Assembly: GCA_964596535.1 (NCBI GenBank) | Contig: CAZQUR010000002.1 | Coordinates: 1-64,000 of the forward strand | DNA from: GCA-002779465 sp964596535 | GTDB taxonomy: Bacteria; Desulfobacterota; Desulfobacteria; Desulfobacterales; UBA2156 | Direction: 5' to 3' | DNA length: 64,000 nt | In this document: positions 59,303 to 64,000 of the stretch, in pieces | Layout: each line of letters begins with the position of its first letter | Numbering within the stretch: position 1 is the first letter of the stretch | The notes under the pieces: generated by a model | Told to the model about the DNA's origin: nothing | The model's database searches: none | The model's input: only the letters and a program-made list of their open reading frames with translations | Position numbers and translations under genes: made by a program

Positions 59303-60690
59303 TATCGGAAATTAAGCGGGTCGTCGAGCAGGTGAGCCGGGAAAAGGGCATCGATCGAAGGATCTTGATCGCCGCCCTGGAGGAGGCGTTGAAATCGGCT
59401 GCCAAGAAGAAGCTGGGAAGCAGGGCCGATATTGAAGTTCAATACGACGACGCCACCGGAGAAATCGAGGTGTTTCAGTTCAAGGAAGTCATGGAAACCG
59501 TCACGGAGCCGGATCTGGAAATCGATTTCGAGTCCGCGCGCAAGCTTGATCCGGAATGTGAAATCGGTGACAGTATCGGCACGAAGATGGATACGACCAC
59601 CTTCGGCCGGATCGCCGCCCAATCCGCCAAGCAGGTGATCATCCAGAAGATGAAGGACGCCGAGCGGGATGCCGTCTTCTCCGGATTCATCGATCGCAAG
59701 GGAGAGATCATCAACGGCATTGTTCAGCGGGTCGACAGAAACGATATTATCGTGAATCTGGGACAGACCGAGGGAATCCTCATGGCAAAAGATCAGATTC
59801 CCAAAGAAACGTACCGGAGGGGGGATCGGGTCCGGGCCTACATCAAGGATGTCCTTTATGAGTCCCGGGGACCGCAAATCATCCTTTCCCGGGCCGATGA
59901 ACAGTTCCTCATCGCGTTGTTTAAAACGGAAGTTCCGGAGATCAGCGAGGGGATTGTAAAGATTTTGGGGGCCGCCCGGGAACCCGGGAGCCGGGCAAAG
60001 ATTGCCGTCACGTCCACCGATTCGGACATTGATCCGGTGGGCGCCTGTGTGGGGATGAAGGGGAGCCGGGTGCAGAACGTGGTGCAGGAACTGAGGGGAG
60101 AGAAGATCGACATCATCCCCTGGCACGTGGATGCGGCCAAATTCGTCTGCAACGCCCTGGCCCCGGCGGAAATCTCCCGGGTGATCATCGATGAGGAGAA
60201 CCGCCTCATGGAAGTTATCGTCCCGGACGAATTTCTTTCCGTGGCCATCGGCAAGCGTGGACAAAATGTGCGTTTGGCCTCCAAGTTGACCGGCTGGCAT
60301 CTTGATGTGATCAGTGAAACGAGATATAGTCAGGCGATGAAGGAAGGGTATAACTCCCTTCTCGCGTTGCCGGGCATGGGGGCGGCACTCGCGGATGCCC
60401 TTTATGAAAGAGGTTTTTTTTCCGTGGAAGAACTCGGCAAGGCATTCGTGGAAGACTTGACCGCCATACGGGATGTGGATGAAGAAAAAGCGGCGACGTT
60501 GATCGCGCTTGCCCGTGAGGCGGCCGCCCAGGCCCAGATGGCTCAAGAAACCGAAGAAACCGCACCGGATGATTCCGAAGCCGATCTGGAAGAGGCGGCC
60601 CCGCCGTCCGTTGAACAGACGGCTTCCGACATTATGGAGCATTCCACGGAAGCAGGCGAGCCAGAGAAGCGTGTGGAAGAGACCGAATGA
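59296..60690 (+). CDS. nusA: Transcription termination/antitermination factor NusA
   Basis: This 464-aa protein has the RNA-polymerase-binding N-domain (EKGIDRRILIAALEEALKSA) and S1 domain (GIVQRVDRNDIIVNLGQTEG). The paired KH domains include GACVGMKGSRVQNVVQELRG and VAIGKRGQNVRLASKLTGWH. After residue 350 there is one short helix-hairpin-like segment (LPGMGAALADALYERGFFSV) and an acidic tail. It binds polymerase and controls pausing, termination and antitermination. It is part of the rimP-nusA-infB operon. Confidence 0.97.
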   Translation: MLISEIKRVVEQVSREKGIDRRILIAALEEALKSAAKKKLGSRADIEVQYDDATGEIEVFQFKEVMETVTEPDLEIDFESARKLDPECEIGDSIGTKMDTTTFGRIAAQSAKQVIIQKMKDAERDAVFSGFIDRKGEIINGIVQRVDRNDIIVNLGQTEGILMAKDQIPKETYRRGDRVRAYIKDVLYESRGPQIILSRADEQFLIALFKTEVPEISEGIVKILGAAREPGSRAKIAVTSTDSDIDPVGACVGMKGSRVQNVVQELRGEKIDIIPWHVDAAKFVCNALAPAEISRVIIDEENRLMEVIVPDEFLSVAIGKRGQNVRLASKLTGWHLDVISETRYSQAMKEGYNSLLALPGMGAALADALYERGFFSVEELGKAFVEDLTAIRDVDEEKAATLIALAREAAAQAQMAQETEETAPDDSEADLEEAAPPSVEQTASDIMEHSTEAGEPEKRVEETE

Positions 60691-60768
60691 AGCATCAACA
60701 CCATCGCGCCGCCGTCAACGGGAGGTGTCCCGATAGGAGGTGTTGCGAACCGATGGGATGGGGGATGG

Positions 60769-63462
60769 ATGGCAAAAATCAGGGTTTATGAACTTGCCAG
60801 GGAACTGAATATGACCAACAAGGTGTTCCTCGAAAAACTCGCGGAACTCGGCATGGCCGTGAGCAGTCATGTGAGTACGCTGGATGAGGAGCAGGTTGCC
60901 CGGATCAAATCGGCCATTTTAGGAAAACAGGAGGAAGCGGTCGAAATGACGCGGGTCAAGCCCACCGTTATCCGCCGGCGTATCCGACGGGTTCCCGTAG
61001 AACCGACGGTGGAAGAATCATCCGCTCAGCCCGTTGCGGAAGCGACGGCGTCGCCGGAGGCGCAAACCCCGGAACCCGCAGGCGAGGCCGAGGCCTCCGC
61101 TGAAAAAATGTCCCTGGAACCCGCTTCGGTGCCACCCGGCACCGAAACCGTGGAAAGACCGCCCGAGGTTGCTTCTCCGGAGAAACCTCTTCCGAGTGGG
61201 GAGACGCAACCAAAAGAAACCGAAGGTGCCCGTGATGCGTCTTTACCGGAAGAAAAGAAGCCCTTAGGGACCGAAGAAGGCATCGAAAAACCCAAAAAGA
61301 CAAAGAAGAAAAAAGAAACCCCGGCCAAAATCATCCGGCTTCCGGAGACGCCCAAAGCCAAAGCCCCCGCCGCCCCCGAAAAGCCCGCCGAACCGGCAGC
61401 GGACAGTCCAAAACCGGACGGTGTGGTGTCGAACGTCTTGGAGTTCCAGAAAAAGCGAACGGATTCCGAAGCGGACGGAAAAGAAGCCGAAGAAAAAGAA
61501 AAGAAGAAGAAAAAGGGGAAGCGAGAGTCTGAAGAAGATTCAAAGGACAAGAAATTTTTCAAAAAGAAAATCTCTTTCAGAAAAAAGGAAGTGGTGGAGG
61601 GAGCGGACCTTTACGCGGAGCGCCCTTTGTCCCGGAAAGGAAGAAAAACGGCACGGGGCAAGGCCTCCATTTCCATGCAAAAGCCGCAAATTACAGTGCC
61701 CCGGGCCATTAAACGGCGGCTGAAAATCGATGAAACCATTATTTTGTCGGATTTGGCCAAGCGGATGGGGATCAAGTCCGGAGATCTCATCAAGCAACTC
61801 ATGTCTTTAGGGGTGATGGCCACCGTGAACCAGACGGTGGATTTTGAAACCGCCGCTCTGGTGGCCGCGGAATTTAACTATGAGGTGGAAAAGGCGACCT
61901 TTGAAGAAGAATCCATTATCGGACTGGAAGAAGACGATCCCGGCAAGCTCGCGTCCCGGCCGCCGGTAGTGACCATCATGGGCCACGTGGACCACGGGAA
62001 GACATCGCTTTTGGATACCATTCGAAAGACCCGGATCACCGAAGGCGAGGCAGGGGGCATCACCCAACACATCGGCGCCTATAATGTATCCACGGACAAG
62101 GGTCAGATCGTATTCCTCGACACGCCGGGACACGAAGCCTTTACGGCCATGCGCGCCCGGGGGGCCAAGGTCACGGATCTCGTCATCCTGGTGGTGGCCG
62201 CCGACGACGGCGTCATGCCCCAGACGGTGGAGGCCATCAATCATTCCCGGGCCGCAGGAGTCCCCCTCGTTGTCGCCGTCAACAAGATCGATAAACCCAA
62301 TGCCGATACGGATCGCATTAAACGGCAATTGGCCGAACTCGGCCTGGTACCGGAGGATTGGGGGGGAGATACCGTATTCATGGAGGTTTCCGCCAAATTC
62401 GGACAGGGGATCGATGATCTGATGGAAATGATCCTCCTTCAGGCCGAACTCCTGGAGCTGAAAGCGAACCCGGACAAACTGGCCCGGGGGCATATCATCG
62501 AGGCGAAGCTGGATATCGGAAGGGGACCGGTTGCCACCCTCCTGGTCCAGGAGGGCACCCTTCGGACCGGCGAATCCGTGGTATGCGGGATTCATCACGG
62601 AAAAATCCGCGCCATGCTCAATGACCTGGGGAATCCGATCACGGAAGCCGGACCCTCCATGCCCGTGGAGATCTTGGGTCTTTCCGGAGTGCCGATGGCG
62701 GGGGACGAATTCCTGGTTCTGGAACGGGAGAAGAGCGCCAAGCAGCTCAGTTTTTACCGCAGCCAGAAACAACGGTCCAAAGAGTTGGCCAAAACAAGCC
62801 GTTTGAGTCTCGACAAGCTTTACGAACAGCTCAAATCCGGAGAAGTCAAGGATCTCAACCTGATCATCAAGGCCGACGTCCATGGATCCATCGAAGCACT
62901 GAGCGACTCCCTCGTGAAGCTCTCCAACGAAGAAGTCAGCATCAACGTGATCCATTCGGGGACGGGGTCCATCGTGGAATCGGACGTCTCTCTGGCCGCC
63001 GTCTCCAATGCGGTGATTATCGGATTCAATGTCCGGGCCACGCCCAAAGCCGCCGAACTGGCCGCGGAAGAGAACGTGGACATCCGGTATTATGACGTCA
63101 TCTACAACGTGCTCCAGGACATGAAAGACGCCATTGTCGGCATGATGGCTTCCACCTTTGAAGAACGGGCGTTGGGCCGGGCGGAAGTGCGGGAGATTTT
63201 TCATATCCCGAGAGTGGGGACCATCGCCGGAACTTATGTGACGGGTGGAAAGCTGGAACGCGGCCGGCCGGTGCGATTGGTACGGGACGGCGTCGTCTTC
63301 CATACCGGAAAAATCGGCACCTTGAAACGTTTCAAGGACGACGTAAAGGAAGTCCAAAGCGGTTATGAGTGCGGGGTCCAGGTGGAGAATTACAACGACA
63401 TCAAAGTCGGGGATATCATCGAGTGTTACTACCTCGAGGAGATCCGACCCGAAATTCATTGA
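60769..63462 (+). CDS. infB: Translation initiation factor IF-2
   Basis: This 897-aa GTPase delivers initiator tRNA. The IF2_N motif is KIRVYELARELNMTNKVFLE. A long Pro/Glu/Lys-rich low-complexity linker follows (about residues 75-300), then a second IF2_N-like segment (LAKRMGIKSGDLIKQLMSLG). The G domain has VTIMGHVDHGKTSLLD (P-loop), DTPGHEAF and VAVNKIDKP. Domains II-IV end with GYECGVQVENYNDIKVGDII. The start at 60769 follows GGGGG. The open gap after nusA is 78 nt. Confidence 0.97.
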   Translation: MAKIRVYELARELNMTNKVFLEKLAELGMAVSSHVSTLDEEQVARIKSAILGKQEEAVEMTRVKPTVIRRRIRRVPVEPTVEESSAQPVAEATASPEAQTPEPAGEAEASAEKMSLEPASVPPGTETVERPPEVASPEKPLPSGETQPKETEGARDASLPEEKKPLGTEEGIEKPKKTKKKKETPAKIIRLPETPKAKAPAAPEKPAEPAADSPKPDGVVSNVLEFQKKRTDSEADGKEAEEKEKKKKKGKRESEEDSKDKKFFKKKISFRKKEVVEGADLYAERPLSRKGRKTARGKASISMQKPQITVPRAIKRRLKIDETIILSDLAKRMGIKSGDLIKQLMSLGVMATVNQTVDFETAALVAAEFNYEVEKATFEEESIIGLEEDDPGKLASRPPVVTIMGHVDHGKTSLLDTIRKTRITEGEAGGITQHIGAYNVSTDKGQIVFLDTPGHEAFTAMRARGAKVTDLVILVVAADDGVMPQTVEAINHSRAAGVPLVVAVNKIDKPNADTDRIKRQLAELGLVPEDWGGDTVFMEVSAKFGQGIDDLMEMILLQAELLELKANPDKLARGHIIEAKLDIGRGPVATLLVQEGTLRTGESVVCGIHHGKIRAMLNDLGNPITEAGPSMPVEILGLSGVPMAGDEFLVLEREKSAKQLSFYRSQKQRSKELAKTSRLSLDKLYEQLKSGEVKDLNLIIKADVHGSIEALSDSLVKLSNEEVSINVIHSGTGSIVESDVSLAAVSNAVIIGFNVRATPKAAELAAEENVDIRYYDVIYNVLQDMKDAIVGMMASTFEERALGRAEVREIFHIPRVGTIAGTYVTGGKLERGRPVRLVRDGVVFHTGKIGTLKRFKDDVKEVQSGYECGVQVENYNDIKVGDIIECYYLEEIRPEIH

Positions 63463-63495
63463 CGGGATGCGGGGGACGCCCCTTTCTAAAAGACC

Positions 63496-63783
63496 ATGGT
63501 CGTCGGGTATGGGATCATTACATTCCGGATTCACGATTGTCGCTCTTTAAAAGAGAAACGACGCGTCGTGAAATCCATCATCATGCAGTTGCGGAATCAT
63601 TTCAATACGTCCGTGGCCGAAGTGGGCGGGCTTGATCTTTACCAACGGGTGGAAATCGGTTTCGCCGTAGTGGGAAACGACCGGCAGGTCATCAACGCGA
63701 AAATCGACAAGCTTTTCAATATGGCCGATGCCCTGGGCCTTGCCGAGATCATCGATACGGAGATGGAGATGTTTTCCCTATGA
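63496..63783 (+). CDS. ylxP: DUF503 family protein (YlxP-like)
   Basis: This 95-aa protein has the family opening VGYGIITFRIHDCRSLKEKR and then VSxxDLYQRxxIGFAVV-like GLDLYQRVEIGFAVVGND. It commonly lies between infB and rbfA in bacterial operons and is linked to ribosome maturation; the biochemistry is unclear. Its stop overlaps the rbfA start (ATGA). Confidence 0.92.
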   Translation: MVVGYGIITFRIHDCRSLKEKRRVVKSIIMQLRNHFNTSVAEVGGLDLYQRVEIGFAVVGNDRQVINAKIDKLFNMADALGLAEIIDTEMEMFSL

Positions 63784-64000
63784 AACCCTTTAAGAGAGCC
63801 GATCGCGTCGCGGCCCTGATGCAACGGGTGCTTTCTCAGATTCTCCAAAAAGAGATCCAGGACCCGCGCCTGGATATGGTGACCATTACCCGTGTGCGCC
63901 TGTCTGCGGATTTGAAATTTGCCCGGATCTATTTCGCTTCCATTTCCGGTCCGGACCGGAAAGCTTCCATCGCCGCCGGCTTTGCGGATGCGTCGGGTTA
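63780..64000 (+). CDS. rbfA: Ribosome-binding factor A, 3' truncated by window end
   Basis: The first 73 residues of RbfA are visible: RADRVAALMQRVLSQILQKE, DPRLDMVTITRVRLSADLKF, ARIYFASISG. They match the KH-type fold that helps 16S rRNA 5' maturation. The ATG overlaps the ylxP stop. The rest lies beyond base 64000. Confidence 0.94.
   Translation, partial: MKPFKRADRVAALMQRVLSQILQKEIQDPRLDMVTITRVRLSADLKFARIYFASISGPDRKASIAAGFADASG

Overview
This 64 kb window reads as the chromosome of a sulfate-reducing bacterium, most likely from the former Deltaproteobacteria (Desulfobacterota). It carries the cytoplasmic front end of dissimilatory sulfate reduction: sat, aprBA and the electron-transfer complex qmoABC. 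The rest is GC-rich, compact, mostly operonic DNA with lipopolysaccharide-type envelope genes, a NifU/NifS Fe-S system and HpnP-like radical SAM chemistry. No rRNA, CRISPR array, prophage or complete transposon was seen. One 100-N scaffold gap (11074-11173) is present and looks like an assembly artefact.

Layout. 0-9 kb: the 3' part of a hybrid sensor kinase, a rubrerythrin-like protein, a MEMO-family protein, a thioesterase, an FmdB zinc ribbon, nifUS and two convergent peptidoglycan enzymes (a MepK-like endopeptidase and an L,D-transpeptidase). 9.4-12.4 kb: an FtsH C-terminal remnant, a glycosyltransferase, the gap, a small exported protein and a creatininase-family amidohydrolase. 12.5-16.4 kb: a lower-GC block bounded by a perfect 36-bp direct repeat, with a YLDPGTGS small protein, a kinase-like/methyltransferase fusion and a membrane sulfatase-superfamily enzyme. 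It sits directly upstream of murJ. 18-20.6 kb: a polyamine operon (pyruvoyl arginine decarboxylase, deoxyhypusine-synthase-like protein, agmatinase). 20.7-26.5 kb: a complete peptide/nickel-type ABC importer.

26.5-34.5 kb: a catabolic locus. pxpABC (LamB/YcsF plus the two AHS/KipIA subunits), a TRAP transporter and a GntR regulator lie on the minus strand. A biotinyl-domain protein and a biotin carboxylase are divergent on the plus strand. A 41-bp palindrome and a MITE-like insertion lie between the two arms. Together the genes supply every domain of a urea-carboxylase-type enzyme plus uptake and control. 34.5-46 kb: a DUF169 protein, an HpnP-like radical SAM protein, then sat converging on aprBA-qmoABC, separated by a strong bidirectional terminator. 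Sat activates sulfate to APS, AprBA reduces APS to sulfite, and QmoABC links that step to the quinone pool.

46-52 kb: three cysteine-cluster (YkgJ-type) proteins, a short-chain dehydrogenase with an altered active site, a dGTPase-like HD protein, an orphan HsdR N-terminal-domain protein and a TadA-like deaminase. 52-64 kb: translation genes, infC-rpmI-rplT-pheS-pheT and a MerR regulator, an outer-membrane protein on the other strand, tRNA-Gly(CCC), then rimP-nusA-infB-ylxP-rbfA running off the end.

All functional calls rest on motif and context recognition by eye. No database search was run.
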